Source of the DNA: Acanthochromis polyacanthus
Taxonomy: Eukaryota; Chordata; Actinopteri; Pomacentridae
Length of the DNA: 64,000 nucleotides
Direction: 5' to 3'
Assembly (NCBI RefSeq): GCF_021347895.1
Contig: NC_067123.1
Location: 5,523,828 to 5,587,827 of the forward strand
Shown here: in pieces, positions 24,370 to 36,417 of the stretch
Numbering within the stretch: position 1 is the first letter of the stretch
How the letters are laid out: each line of letters opens with the position of its first letter
Notes under the pieces: model-generated
What the model was told of the DNA's origin: nothing
The model's input: the letters and a program-made list of their open reading frames with translations, nothing else
Databases searched by the model: none
Program-made: the position numbers and the translations under genes

Positions 24370-25343
24370 GATGTTCATAGAGGTCTAGATGTTGGTGTCC
24401 ATAGAGGTCTAGATGTTGGTGTTCATAGAGGTCTAGATGTTGGTGTTCATAGAGGTCTAGATGTTGGTGTCCATAGAGGTCTAGATGTTGGTGTTTATAG
24501 AGGTCTAGATGTTGGTGTTCATAGAGGTCCAGATGTTGGTGTTCATAGAGGTCTAGATGTTGGTGTTCATAGAGGTCTAGATGTTGGTGTTCATAGAGGT
24601 CTAGATGTTGGTGTTCACAGAGGTCTAGATGTTGGTGTTCATAGAGGTCTAGATGTTGGTGTTCATAGAGGTCTAGATGTTGGTGTTCATAGAGGTCCAG
24701 ATGTTGGTGTTCATAGAGGTCTAGATGTTGGTGTTCATAGAGGTCCAGATGTTGGTGTTCATAGAGGTCTAGATGTTGGTGTTCATAGAGGTCTAGATGT
24801 TGGTGTTCATAGAGGTCCAGATGTTGGTGTTCATAGAGGTCCAGATGTTGGTGTTCATAGAGGTCCAGATGTTGGTGTTCATAGAGGTCCAGATGTTGGT
24901 GTTCATAGAGGTCTAGGTGTTGGTGTTCATAGAGGTCTAGGTGTTGGTGTTCATAGAGGTCTAGATGTTGGTGTTCATAGAGGTCCAGATGTTGGTGTTC
25001 ATAGAGGTCCAGATGTTGGTGTTCATAGAGGTCCAGATGTTGGTGTTCATAGAGGTCTAGGTGTTGGTGTTCATAGAGGTCTAGGTGTTGGTGTTCATAG
25101 AGGTCTAGGTGTTGGTGTTCATAGAGGTCTAGGTGTTGGTGTTCATAGAGGTCTAGATGTTGGTGTTCATAGAGGTCTAGGTGTTGGTGTTCATAGAGGT
25201 CTAGAGGTCCAGATGTTGGTGTTCATAGAGGTCCAGATGTTGGTGTTCATAGAGGTCCAGATGTTGGTGTTCATAGAGGTCCAGATGTTGGTGTTCATAG
25301 AGGTCTAGGTGTTGGTGTTCATAGAGGTCTAGGTGTTGGTGTT
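24370..25343. repeat. 24-bp minisatellite, about 40 copies
   Basis: The unit is GTTGGTGTTCATAGAGGTCT plus AGAT, repeated with very few errors over almost 1 kb. Three main variants (CTAGAT, CCAGAT, CTAGGT) occur in clusters. One truncated unit is present near 25200-25210. One forward and one reverse frame are stop-free across the unit, but neither offers an ATG, so no protein is called. Confidence 0.98.
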
Positions 25344-25900
25344 ATATCTGCAAAGCTGCTTCCATGTTGTCTTCATGTTAATATTTAACTTATTTTGGCT
25401 TACTGAATTGTCATAATCTGACTGTTGATCACAGCTGAGCCACTAATGATTCATATTTTTGTTATAAAGTGCAGAATTTTTATTTTATTTTATTTTATTT
25501 TTTTACAGAATAGGGTTAGAGTAAACAATGAATTTTTGGAGTGATTTTTATGAATTGTCATGAATTTAATCTTAGGTTTGGTTCATTTTCTCAACAGAGC
25601 AGCACATAACAGATGAGTAGTTCAAATACTGTTGGAAAGGTGGAAAATATGATGATTCTTTCTGATTTTACGGTTTCTGGCTCTGATTAATGGAATTTTC
25701 TGTCAATATTTCTAATTACCGGCTTTCAGACCTGCTGTAACACACATAATAATAAAGCTCAGTTGTTTTCTTTGGCATTTTCTTGATTTTTTTATAACTT
25801 TTATTTACATATTTTTCATTTTTATCACTTTATTTGCTGTCTTAGTCCAGATTTAAACTCTCTGATCATGCATCTGCTGCTTTAATATATATTTCCGTTC
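25344..25900. other. AT-rich spacer
   Basis: No gene is seen. A short TTTTA run occurs near 25480-25500. Confidence 0.6.
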
Positions 25901-27150
25901 ATATTTCATTTGTTTATTCCATTTTTTATCTATTTTGTGTCATCTGCTTGTCGACCTGGTGCTTGTAGTTTGTGTTGCTGCTCTTGTCTCGGTCCAATTT
26001 TCTTGAAAAAGATGCTCTCCAATCCAGCAGCGCTACAAGGCTGGGGAATAATAATTTCCAAAAAGAAAAGATTAACTGAAATGAATAAATCATATTCACC
26101 TACTTCAAAGGTTTTATCTTGTCATTTGTGAAGCTTTAGAGCCGAATGTAAATGAGCCCCGCGGACTAATGCACGATGGACATAAAAGAAATGTTATTAA
26201 GAGAGAACAAATCAATTGAATGAACTTGAAACACGCTGGAATACATTTACAACAGTACGATAATTAGTGCACGAGGCTCATATCTGTAGCCCGAAATCCC
26301 TTCATTATTTTTTTTGTGCATCATTTTGGAGATCTTTTTCAGAGCTATAATGGTCGGACGAGTCTTCAGATGAGAGATGAGATGAGTGCAGTTGTGTGGT
26401 GTGTAAACGCTTGTGTTTTTGATATGCAGAGAGGCAGCATTGTGGTCGAATTATCATAACCTACCTTCAGAGTCCTGGACAAGAAAAAAAATCCGGCTTT
26501 GGAGCTGAGAGAGCTTCACTTTACAGGAAATGCAAATGGCTGCGTCTGCAAATTGGATTCTCGTAAAAAATGAAATAGAAGAAGTGTCAAAACGGGGGAA
26601 AAATAAACAAATAAAAAGATGACGGCGAGGAAACTAACAGCTACACGACGTTTTAAAAGTGTAAAACTGGAGAGTTTATGAGCGACTACGTGTTCTCCAT
26701 TAAGGCCGGCCGCCGTTTTCTGCTGATTGATATACGGCAGCGAACCATATGGACGGCGTGTTAATCGAACGGAAGAGACATCTGTGAGATGATTTATGAT
26801 TTTGTTGTGATTTGTAAGCGGCGGGTTTCATCAATGACATCATCAGCATTACTCAACACTCCGCCTGCGACGCCAACACATTTCCTAATTGATGAAGAAA
26901 GACGAGCTGCAGAGGATAAAGATCACGGCGGAAAACACGAAAAATCTTTACGTTGAGCAGGAAAATGACTGGTTTCAAGTTATTCAGACATTTTGACATA
27001 TGAAGTAGCACTTTTAGTCATATATTTATCATGTATCGATGTTTAAGATGGAAAGAGAGAAGGATAGAACATAAATGAAAAAGATCAAAAGAGGAGGGAA
27101 ACACTGTAAAAGTAATAAAGGTATTTAGTCAAACTAACTCGTCTTTTCTA
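25901..27150. other. Non-repetitive islands, candidate regulatory DNA
   Basis: From about 26120 to 26960 the DNA is GC-richer and non-repetitive, with stretches such as AAATGAGCCCCGCGGACTAA and GGCCGGCCGCCG. I see no exon-like frame with a recognisable domain. A 73-codon frame at 25910-26131 is not convincing. Candidate conserved non-coding sequence only. Confidence 0.35.
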
Positions 27151-27159
27151 ATTTACTTA

Positions 27160-28000
27160 TTGGGCTATGCTCTCTCAAATCATCAAATTTCTGCTTAACC
27201 ATCCCTGATTTGCAAAAAAAAGTTGACTTGCATAAAATATAGATATTTTTAGCTTGACTAACCAAATGATTTTCCAGACACAGGGGGTCCTCGGTTTATG
27301 ACGTCCTCGATCTACGGCATTTCGTCATTATGCCAGTCCTATTTATTGGTGGGTCCTCGGTTTACGACGTATGGTGTTTCATTGTTATGTTGGAACTGGT
27401 TATGTGGCTCTTGTTGGCAAGTGGAATGGAGGAATATGTCGTCAAGCGACGCAATAAGAAGGCTTTGTTTACATTTGCTGGTTGTACGCCACCTTAGATT
27501 GTGTGGTATTCATGACTTTTCCGATGAACTGATCGATATCGTGATGCACATAACGGTTTTGTTTAGATTTTCGCAGGAGTTCTGACTTACAGCAAAAATT
27601 GACTTACGTCAATCTGTAGGAACAGAACTCCAGCAAAAGTCAAGGACCTCCTGTATATATTTTTAACTGCCCATCAACCCACTGTCAGCTAATCTGTCAC
27701 ACTGAAATTTGAGGCTGTTTGAACAACAATATCTGAGGAACTATCAAAGATAAAAACCTGAAACTTTCACTCTTATTTCTCATCATGTCATTAATTTTGA
27801 ATCTGCGAAATCAGACTAGTTCATCAGACAGTCTTTGATTATGGGCAACGTGAAATATGAACAAAAAATGGAAGCCATCACGAAAAGTCCCATCTTTGAG
27901 CACAAATTACAAAAAACTAATGATGCAGAAGTCATCTGGTGATATTTTCGGAATCACATGTCACTCTGTGTCACAAAAATACAAAACTAAACATGGAAAA
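27160..28000 (+). repeat. Copy of the CTCAAATCATC dispersed repeat, split by a MITE
   Basis: The left part (about 27170-27280) and right part (about 27654-28000) each align by eye with the repeat at 31855-32310 and 37040-37480. Shared motifs include TTTCTGCTTAACCATC(C/T)CTGATTTG, GGCTGTTTGAACAACAATATC and AAAGTCCCATCTTTGAGCAC. The family's identity is unknown to me. Confidence 0.7.
27281..27653. mobile_element. pogo/Tigger-like MITE, 373 bp, nested
   Basis: The ends are CAGGGGGTCCTCGGTTTATG and, inverted, CAGGAGGTCCTTGACTTTTG, an imperfect terminal inverted repeat. A second GGTCCTCGGTTTACGACG lies inside at about 27352. The right flank is TA and the left flank reads CA, as if a TA copy had mutated. 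The CAGG...CCTCG start resembles Tigger-type ends. The 95-codon frame within it has no transposase features. It interrupts the surrounding repeat, so it arrived later. Confidence 0.65.
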
Positions 28001-29765
28001 TACTCTATAACATAAAGCACTTGATCATAATAATGGAAAAAATTGCCATTTTCTTGAATTTTTGGTTAAGAAGGTATGACGTCAGAAGATGAAAACCATG
28101 GCTGTATTTAAAACACATTTTCCTTTGATATATTTGGGAAACCACTTTAAAATTCCAGAAAAGGGTTTCAGATATTATCCATCTTTGGACCATAACCCCA
28201 ATGTTCTGCTTGGATAGAATCTATCATGACAGCTCAATGAAGAAAAAACCTTTTTGCTAAACTCTGTGACAGTTCACTCGTCTGAGGTAGACAATTCCAC
28301 ATTGCGACCTGCTGTTAGATCCTGATCCATCCTGTCTCCATGTCAGGGACAATTTATAGCTATTTAAATATTTATTGAAGCATTTGCTGTTGTTTTTGTT
28401 TCATAAATGCTTGTGGCTCTCTCTGCTGCTGTCTGATGCTGCAGATATTTAATAAATTTGGAGGAAATTGTTCTAAAGAATTGGAAGCAACAAACTAAAT
28501 TTCAGTTCCCATTAACATTTTGTCAAATTAGTTTCAGTCAAGCTTTGTTTTTGTCAAAATTTCAGTTTGTAACAAATTTATAATTTAAGAGTTAAGTAAT
28601 TGTGTGAGGTGTTTTGGGACGCTGGCATTTACACTTGTTTTTGGTGCTGTCTGTGATATTTTATCTGCCAGTATTGGTGCTGAGATTTGAAAAAAAAAAA
28701 AAGCCTCAATTCGCTTCACTCAGTTCTAAGTACATTAGTTGGACATGCTTATCTGTTAATGTGAATGACTGTAGTTCAGACTGAAAGTGAACAGTTGCTA
28801 AAAAAAAACTGAGCAGGATGTTTATTCAGACATAAAGTATAATTGTTCAGATGCTGTTAGATTAACAGGAAGAGTGCAGATCTGAAAAAAATGATGATCC
28901 AGCTTACATACTAAAAAAAGGATGGAAAAGAAAGAAAGTGTATTGAAATAAAAAATAAAAATGAGTAATTGGAAAATTGATAATAACATACTGAAAGTGC
29001 AAGTCAGGCCTAGAAGGCATAAAGGGAATGCAGAAACTGTATAACTGTCTGCTGACCCTATAAAATGACAGATCTGTTAGTGTTGTTAGCTGATCCCCAG
29101 CTGTCCAGAGATCAGCTCCTGGTTTGTCCTGAACAACTCCTCACCATCCATCTCCAGCTGGGACTCTGTCACCTCAACTTGAGCCAGCAGTGATCTGACA
29201 ACTGGAGGTGGATAAACCTCCTCCTCCTGGAGCCCCCCGTTGACCTTTTATTTATTTATCTGGTCAGCTGAAATGATTGATGACGCCTCAGCTCGGACCT
29301 TCTGTCGGCCGTCTAATGACTGAACTGAGCTGCTTTACAGTCATGAACTGTCTTGTGGTTGTTACTCAGGAACAAATGAAGCTGTCAGCAACAAGCAGCG
29401 GGATTTAAAGTGAAGTCAGACTTAACTGGTTCTCGCCTTAATCTGACGTCTGTGTATGAGTTAGAATTTGCCGTGATTGAACACATTAATCCACCGATTG
29501 TCAGTTATGATTTTCCAATTTGCTTTTTGTTACATTATTTCAGTCAAGTGGCTTGTTTCTTGGGAATTTCATTTGCGTGATGAACAGAAGGTGATGAATT
29601 TAAAACAAATTTAACAGAAGCATGTGGCTCAAGATACAGAACAAGAAACTTATAGCTGAAAATGTCACCGTCAAGTTTTGTCTATTCAGTCTGAGTCATT
29701 TAATATTTAGTATCTGCTGATACCAAGTCAAAATCTGATAGTTTTACTTGATAATACTTGATAAT
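28001..29765. other. AT-rich spacer, no gene
   Basis: Nothing coding is supported. A moderately GC-rich, non-repetitive part lies at about 29060-29350. Confidence 0.55.
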
Positions 29766-29841
29766 ACTGAATTTCCCTTCGGGGATGAATAAAGTGATTC
29801 TATTCTATTCTATTCTATTCTATTCTATTCTATTCTATTCT
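29766..29841 (+). mobile_element. Retroelement 3' tail ending in (ATTCT)n
   Basis: GAATTTCCCTTCGGGGATGA then ATAAAGT runs straight into about nine ATTCT units. This wording is a 3' end I know from teleost LINE and SINE copies, whose tails are short tandem repeats. Only the last 70 bp or so is present, as expected of a 5'-truncated insertion. Confidence 0.75.
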
Positions 29842-29872
29842 AAACCACTTACTGTTTAATACTGTATAAACC

Positions 29873-30075
29873 AGAGGACACGTCACTCAGATCACAGTCT
29901 GTTCAAGCAAAGAGCATTGTGTGATTTTAGCTAGCAATGGGCACCATGACAAAGACTGCTGTGATGGTTAATGAGCTCCGGATAAAATTCATGTATTTAA
30001 GACAAACTGGGATTGATTAGAGTAATGTTTTGTATATATAGGTTATCAGGAATCCTGTAAAGTTCCATGGGGACC
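29873..30075. repeat. Left flanking copy of a duplication around the minisatellite
   Basis: This segment pairs in direct orientation with about 30667-30860. Shared pieces are GTTCAAGCA(A/G)AGAGCATTGTG, GGGCACCATGACAAAGACTG, TGTGATGGTTAATGA and CAAACTGGGATTGATTAGA. Copies are diverged. Confidence 0.8.
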
Positions 30076-30081
30076 CTGTCA

Positions 30082-30552
30082 AAATGTAATATTAGAGGGT
30101 AAATGTAGTGTTAGAGGGTAAATGTAGTACTATAGGGTAAATGTAGTGTTAGAGGGTAAATGTGGTGTTAGCGGGTAAATGTGGTGTTAGAGGGTAAATG
30201 TAGTACTATAGGGTAAATGTAGTGTTAGAGGGTAAATGTAGTACTATAGGGTAAATGTAGTGTTAGAGGGTAAATGTGGTGTTAGCGGGTAAATGTGGTG
30301 TTAGAGGGTAAATGTAGTACTATAGGGTAAATGTAGTGTTAGAGGGTAAATGTAGTACTATAGGGTAAATGTAGTGTTAGAGGGTAAATGTAGTACTATA
30401 GGGTAAATGTAGTGTTAGAGGGTAAATGTGGTGTTAGCGGGTAAATGTGGTGTTAGAGGGTAAATGCAGTGTTAGAGGGTAAATGTAGTACTATAGTGTA
30501 AATGTAGTGTTAGAGGGTCAATGTAGCATTAGAGAATAAATGTAGTGTTAGA
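30082..30552. repeat. 19-bp minisatellite with higher-order structure
   Basis: About 25 copies of GTGTTAGAGGGTAAATGTA. Four variants (A GTGTTAGAGGG..TA; B GTACTATAGGG..TA; C ending TG; D GTGTTAGCGGG..TG) occur in the recurring order A-B-C-D-A-B, showing expansion by multi-unit blocks. The edges are degenerate. Confidence 0.97.
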
Positions 30553-30666
30553 GGATGGGCTGTACAGAGGTTCCATAAGCTCCTCAAGATGTAGAAAACC
30601 TGTTTACATGATGTCACTAAAATGTATCATAGTAGCTGTAGTTCCTGGTTGTTCCACCAGGTGGAG

Positions 30667-30860
30667 TATCTTACTTAGAGGATATATCATTCAGACTACA
30701 GGCAGTTCAAGCAGAGAGCATTGTGGGAGTTTAGCGAGTTACGGGCACCATGACAAAGACTGCTGTGATGGTTAATGACATCTGGATAGAGATAGGCAAA
30801 CTGGGATTGATTAGAATAATTTATATATGTAGGTGATCACAAACCTTGCTGTAAAATTCC
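30667..30860. repeat. Right flanking copy of a duplication around the minisatellite
   Basis: Direct repeat partner of 29873-30075. A 76-codon frame running through it is not conserved in the left copy and is not called. Confidence 0.8.
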
Positions 30861-31617
30861 ATTTGGACAATTCCTGAGAAAATCTAGATATTGCTGCTAT
30901 GCATTCATTTAGTTTGTGGGAAGAGGTCCTTCAGAATTATGTCTTAGAGAGTATTTTACCCACGACTATATCCCAGCTGATATTCTGCCATCACAGCTAC
31001 TATCTGTTTTCAAAGATGCTGTCAGAAAACACATAATAAGAAAAGAATGTGAGATGATCCAATTAACTGAGATGTAAGTTACTGCAGTTCAGTTCAGACT
31101 TTTGCACTGATGAAAAACTTCAGATCTGATCCTGACTGCAGGTATTAAGCCGAGTTTGGACGACGGTTACTGATGTTTTTAGCGTTAAATGAAAGGATGA
31201 GTGTCTGTGCAGCAGCAACAAAGAGCTGCTCTCCATGGAGCCGACGGATCTGCAAACAGAAAACAACAACAACAAATCTCTCGGTTGATCCTTTTCAGGC
31301 CGTCGTCTTTAGAAGCAGCAGATCAGACTCCTGACAGCATCAGCATCAGCATCACAGCTTCCCTGGAGGGAAATCCTCTTTGTCTGGGCGGTCCGAGGCG
31401 GCCGACTCTTTCAACAGGATATCCCAACAGAAGGTGAGGTCAACTATGAGCAAACTGTGCACAAAAGGCTGGATTTAATGTTGCTCAAAGCTCCGGTCAT
31501 ATTCTTTGAAGATTCGGCCTCCTCCCTTCGTCAAAGTCTCTGAGAGTTAATTAAACATTAGACAGCCTGGGGTCAAGCAGCGGCTCAAAGGAGGAAAATA
31601 GTTTTTGATTGTTGTTT
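30861..31617. other. Spacer and non-repetitive island
   Basis: From about 31140 to 31570 the DNA is GC-richer and unique, with CAACAACAACAA and CAGCATCAGCATCAGCATCA short runs. No gene is recognised. A 78-codon Ser-rich frame at 31201-31437 lacks any domain. Confidence 0.4.
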
Positions 31618-31804
31618 GATTGTTACAGTTGCTTCCATTCAAAGTCTTGGGAATTCAAGCAGTAGAAAAACACAAGATGAGTCGAAAAATATGTCCCAAA
31701 AATATAAACATAAGTAGAAATTATAAACATAGAATGCAAAAATTGTATCAGGAAAATAAAAAAATAATATGTATATTGGGAGGTGAAGTTCCATTATTAA
31801 GCTG

Positions 31805-31855
<51 letters not shown>

Positions 31856-32310
31856 GTTTCATCTCAAATGATCAGATTTCTGCTCGACCATCTCTGATTT
31901 GCTGAAAACTTTTCAACCATTAAATATAAATATTAATGAAGATGTTGGTGATGTTTTAGCTTCATATATCAAATCATTTTTTTAAGATTCGACCCACTTT
32001 CAGCAGATTTTTTTCTCATATTTAAATGTCAGGCTGTTTGAGCAACAATATCTCAAAAACTATTAAAGATAAAAACCTAAAATATTCTCTGTTATTTCTC
32101 ATCATGTTTCAGAATCTGGAATATTGGACAAATAAATCAAATAACCTTGCCAGTTAAAAATAAAAAAAAAAAACAAAACAAACAAGAAACATTGAAGCTG
32201 TCATGAAAAATCCCATCTTTGACAAAAAAAATGCCAAAAAAATAGATAACTTAGTTATATTTTCTGAACCATATAAACCACAAAATGTAAAATCTGCAAA
32301 TAGTAAAGAA
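31618..32310 (+). repeat. Dispersed repeat copy with inner (ATT)n
   Basis: The first part (31618-31790) matches 36418-36570 (TTCAAAGTCTTGG...AAAAATATGTCC...AAGTAGAAATTATAA). The second part (31855-32310) matches 37040-37480. An ATT microsatellite sits at the join in both copies, but is expanded here. Confidence 0.75.
31806..31855. repeat. (ATT)n microsatellite
   Basis: About 16 pure ATT units, within the dispersed repeat copy. Confidence 0.95.
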
Positions 32311-32389
32311 ACATATGTTCTTAGTTAAAAAGAGCATCTGATAATCTGGATCTTGCTTGCATCGTTTGGTTTGAAACAGGTTGCAGCTC

Positions 32390-33440
32390 CAAGTGCAAAT
32401 ATTATTTCCATTTTACTTTTTTGTTCTATTCCACCACATTTTACAGTGAAATTCTACATTTTCTGCTCCACTAGATTTATCTGACATGTTTTTGAAAATC
32501 GATAATTTAACAACCTTATAAAATGCAAACTACTGTTAAAAATGAATGCAGTACTTTCAAACTGTACAAACATTTTTTCCTCTAAACTTCTCACGAATTT
32601 CAATAAATGTTCAAATAATCCAATGTGTCAGAAAAAAATTTAAAAAGATAGAGGAAAACTAAGAACAGATTTGTGTCAGAATTTTCTTTTTTTCTTATTT
32701 TTTCTCCCATGAATAATGCTTGGAACCTTCTGCACCTGAATATAAAGCTGAATATAAATTAATTAAACTATGTCAGTCAGAACCACCAAACCTGAACTTT
32801 CACTGCAGTATTTGCTGCTATATTTGCTTTCACTTAAGTAGAATTTCCTATGCACGAGTTTACTTGTAATGGAGTATTTTTAAATTGATTTATTGGTATT
32901 TTTACTTCAGTAGAAAGTCTGGAAACTTCTTCCACCACTGCCAGTGACTCCCACTAAAGAACATCGACACCAATCACGTCTTTTGTGTTTTGCATTTTTA
33001 ATTAATTGGTATTACTTTGTGGAATTCTGTTTTCACTCTGACAAGAAAGGCTCTTTTTTCTAAAGTATTGTATAAAAAAACAAATTAAATTGAGTATAAT
33101 TCAATATTGATAGATAATAAAAGGAGAAAACTTCCAAAGCATTTGAATACTTTTTACAGGCTTTAGTGGTGGACAGTACATTTACTCACAACTGTACTTG
33201 AGTAGAATTTAAACTACTTGCATTTCTATTTTCTGCTAAAGTATTGTATTTTTACTCCACTTAATTCATTCGACAGTTTCCTTCTTCTTCTTCTGATATG
33301 GGAAACACTTTTTTTACAGTAGCCGTAAAAAGCACTTTAACTGTTTTCAGTTCTTACACTTTAGCTGACATCGTCTTTGATTTTATACAGGCTCTTGTTA
33401 ACGCTGGAGAGCAGGACTTTTATGGATAAATAAATGTCAG
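32390..33440. repeat. Fragments of a common teleost repeat (AGTGGTGGA-type), both orientations
   Basis: At 32810-32940 the minus strand reads CAGTGGTGGAAGAAG...CTACTGAAGTAAAAATACC...ACTCCATTACAAGTAAAC. At 33165-33440 the plus strand reads TAGTGGTGGACAGTACATTT...ACTGTACTTGAGTAG...GTATTTTTACTCCACTTAAT. A partial piece lies at 32395-32520. This wording is familiar from many fish genomes. Similar pieces occur at 51820-52040 and 54230-54310. Non-coding. Confidence 0.7.
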
Positions 33441-33850
33441 TTACTCTGAAGCCAAACAAGTTCACACAATGCTGATGAAGCCGATCAGTTGCAGGTAAAT
33501 TTCTCTGTTTTTAGCAGTTTGCTGGAGATTTCAGTCAAAGGTTTGTGATGTTATCCTGCTTTGGTGGACCAGTAGTGGTGGGTTTTATGTAAACCAGCGA
33601 TGACTCGTCCAAAAATGAAGAAGGATTCAGTGGACGGTAGTAAGTATAAGTATGGAAGAGCATGAGGGGGGAAAACTTCAGAGGCATCCAAGAAAAGTTT
33701 GATTCCTCAAATGAAAATGAAACTTGAAATTCAGATAAGGGACAAGGGATTACAGAAGAGGCGTATTAAATCGTCATGTTTCGATAGTGTTTGTGCAATT
33801 ACTCTTACTGCCTGAAGGGGGCGACAAAAGTTCATCATCGCAGCTTTAAT
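33441..33850. other. Spacer, no gene
   Basis: Nothing recognisable. Unique AT-rich sequence. Confidence 0.55.
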
Positions 33851-35760
33851 GTCAGGATGTTCAGTGCAGATTATTACCAACACTTCAACTCCTTTCAGTT
33901 CTTAAATTTAAAAAAAAAAAATCCTAAAATTTTCTGCATTTTGCGTTTAAATTTGCACTTCAGCTTCTGGCAGTGCTTGAATTATTTAGGTGCATTTATT
34001 GAAAATGTGCATTTGACTGATCTGAACAGTATTTGTGTTATTTATGTTTCAGCTGCAGAACTGACACTTCACCTGCTTTCACCACTTCTCTGCCTGTTCT
34101 TTGCCTCTGATTTACATTTAAACTTGTTTTTTATTGCTACACTTCAAACCCTTTCAGAGATTAGAATTTCCATTTGAACCAGGAGAAAACACTAAATCAG
34201 CTCCTGCAAATCTCAAACTTCAACTGTTTTCAGTGCTGACATTTCAACTAACATTATCTTTTGATTCCTTCACTTCAAAAAGTATTTATTTATTTCAGTA
34301 TTTCGACTCCGTCTGACTCTTTTAGTTTAGTTCATTTATCACCTACATTTCATCCAACACTTCAACTCCTTTCAGTGCATGAACTTTGTTCTGTTTTTGT
34401 ACTTCAACTATAAAATTATTTCAACATTTCAGTCCAATTACTTCAACAAACATTTGTCAACTTCAGTATTTCCACTTTATAGCAGTTCATTTACTTCATG
34501 TGACACTTTAACTCCTTTCAGTGCTTGAACTACTTCAGCATTTTTCAGTATTTGCATTTGAACCACAATTTTAACCACAAATACTCTTTGACAATAGTTT
34601 GTTAATTTCAGGATTTCTGCTTTATCTAACTCTTCCAGCTCATTTTATCAGCAACACCTCATGCAGCACTTCAGTTCCTTTCAGTGCTTGAACTTCAACT
34701 GAATCTCCCACAATTTTCTGCATTTTACATTTAAATTTACACTTTAAATGCTTTCAGTGCTTGAACTAATTCAGCGTCTTTCAGCATTTGTGTTTGATGC
34801 ACCACTTCAACTACAAAACAATTTCAATATTTCCATTTTTTTCAGATTTCCGCTGCAGAATTCAGCTGCTTTCACCAACTTTTCTGTCTGTCCATCTAAC
34901 ACACTACTTCAGCTCCTTCAAGTCTCATACCTTCGACTCTTTTCAGTGCTGACACTTCAACTGACATTATGTTAGTTTTTACACTTTAACAAGTCATTTA
35001 TTACCTTCATGATTTCCACTTCAGTTGACTCTTCCAGCTCAGTTTGTCACACGATAAACTTCACCTCCTTTCAGTGCTTAAACTTCAACCAAATCTTACA
35101 ATTTTCTGCCTTTTACATCCAAATGAACACTTCAGCTGCTTTCAGTGCTTGAATATTGTGAGTTTGAAGCACCACTTCAGCTACAAAACTGTTTCAGTAT
35201 TTCAGTTGTAGAATTAACAGTTCAGCTGCTTTCACCACTTTTGACATTTTTAATTCTCTCTTTTTAGTCCGATTTAACTCCTCTATATTTAAATTCCTAC
35301 ACTTCTACTGCCACTTCAAACCCTTTCAATTATTAGATATTATTTTTCAGTTTACACACTTCAGCAAGCATTCATTTAGTTTAGGATTCCCACTATAGTC
35401 ACGCTTCACCTCCTTTCAGTGCTTTCACTTGAACTTTTTGCACTTTACATTTAAATTAGCATTTCATCTCCTTTCAGTGCGCTTTAACTACAAAACTAGT
35501 TCAAACTTTCAGTCCAGTCTCTTCAACAAGCGTCTGTTAACTTCAGTATTTCCACTTTATCCCTGCTCAATTTATCACCTACTTCACGTAACACTTCAGG
35601 TCCTTTCAGTGCCTGAGCTTCAGCTAAATCTCCCACAACTTTCTGCACTTTACATTTTAAAAGCCACTTCAACTTCTTTCAGTGTTTGGACTAAAACTTC
35701 CATTTCATTTCAGCGTCTTTATTATGATTCTTGTTTCTAATTCAACTCTTTATTTAATAA
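33851..35760. repeat. Degenerate array of CTTTCAGTGCTTGAACTTCA-type units
   Basis: More than ten copies of CACTTCA(A/G)CTCCTTTCAGTG + CTTGAACT occur (for example near 34360, 34505, 34670, 34745, 35070, 35130, 35410, 35470, 35600, 35670). They alternate with TTTTCTGCATTTTACATTTA and CTTCAGTATTTCCACTTTAT segments. Spacing varies between about 75 and 300 bp, so the order is partly scrambled. Long Leu/Phe/Ser-rich frames across it are by-products. Confidence 0.8.
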
Positions 35761-36417
35761 CAGATTTAAGTGTTGGAACAAACTGATTTTTGGTGACATT
35801 TTGACGTCTTTTTAAAATTATTCTTCTTTCTTTAAAGACCTAAATGGATGCGAGTGAATGTCTGAGAGTTATTTTTCATCTCCCTGCCGGCCGGTTTGGC
35901 AGCGGCTCGGTGGAAGCGGAGCTGTTGGCCGCCCTTCCATGTCTTCTGTTGTTGTTTTCTGGAGGCCTCAATGGGATGGGTAGTTTGTGAAATGACAGGA
36001 CATGCCAACAAATTGCATCACTTCTGGCTGGGCGGCCAAGGACAATGCCGAGCCATATGCCGATCGGGGGGGCTCTGGGCCGAGGGATGAATGGGGCTCA
36101 TTTCCATGTGACCCCCCTCCCCTCCAGAAACTGCCCCAGTCCTCACTCCGTTACCCCCTCCAAGCCCGGCAGCCAGGCGGGAGGCGGCAGACATACGAGC
36201 TGACACATCCGCCATTAGCCCAAACAAAACGTCCAGAGATTCATTTCAAACACGAGCGCTGGCGACCGTCAGAGTCACAAACTAAACAGGGACTCCATCC
36301 AGAGAGCAAAAGTTTGGTTTCTCTTCACTTTAGCGCCTCAGAATTATAAAAATTCAGCTCAGAATCAGTCAGATTAATCTCCAAAACTGATAATTCTGCA
36401 GAATCAGAAGTACTTTT
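35761..36417. other. GC-rich non-repetitive island, candidate conserved element
   Basis: From about 35880 to 36330 the DNA is distinctly GC-richer than its surroundings and free of repeats, with CCTCAATGGGATGGGTAGTT and GACAGGACATGCCAACAAAT stretches that look constrained. Overlapping frames of 60-115 codons exist on both strands, but none has splice-site support or a domain. Treated as non-coding. Confidence 0.35.

Noticed and set aside
24370..25343. A repeat protein encoded by the 24-bp minisatellite
   Set aside because: The open frame has no ATG, no upstream exon signal and no support beyond unit length being a multiple of three.
24370..25343. CRISPR-like array
   Set aside because: The units are head-to-tail without unique spacers, and the sequence is eukaryotic.
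33791..34177. 128-codon frame
   Set aside because: It lies across the degenerate CTTTCAGTGCTTGAAC array and changes composition with it, with no domain.
36002..36349. 115-codon frame in the GC-rich island
   Set aside because: Competing frames exist on both strands, with no domain or splice sites. GC-rich DNA gives long frames by chance.
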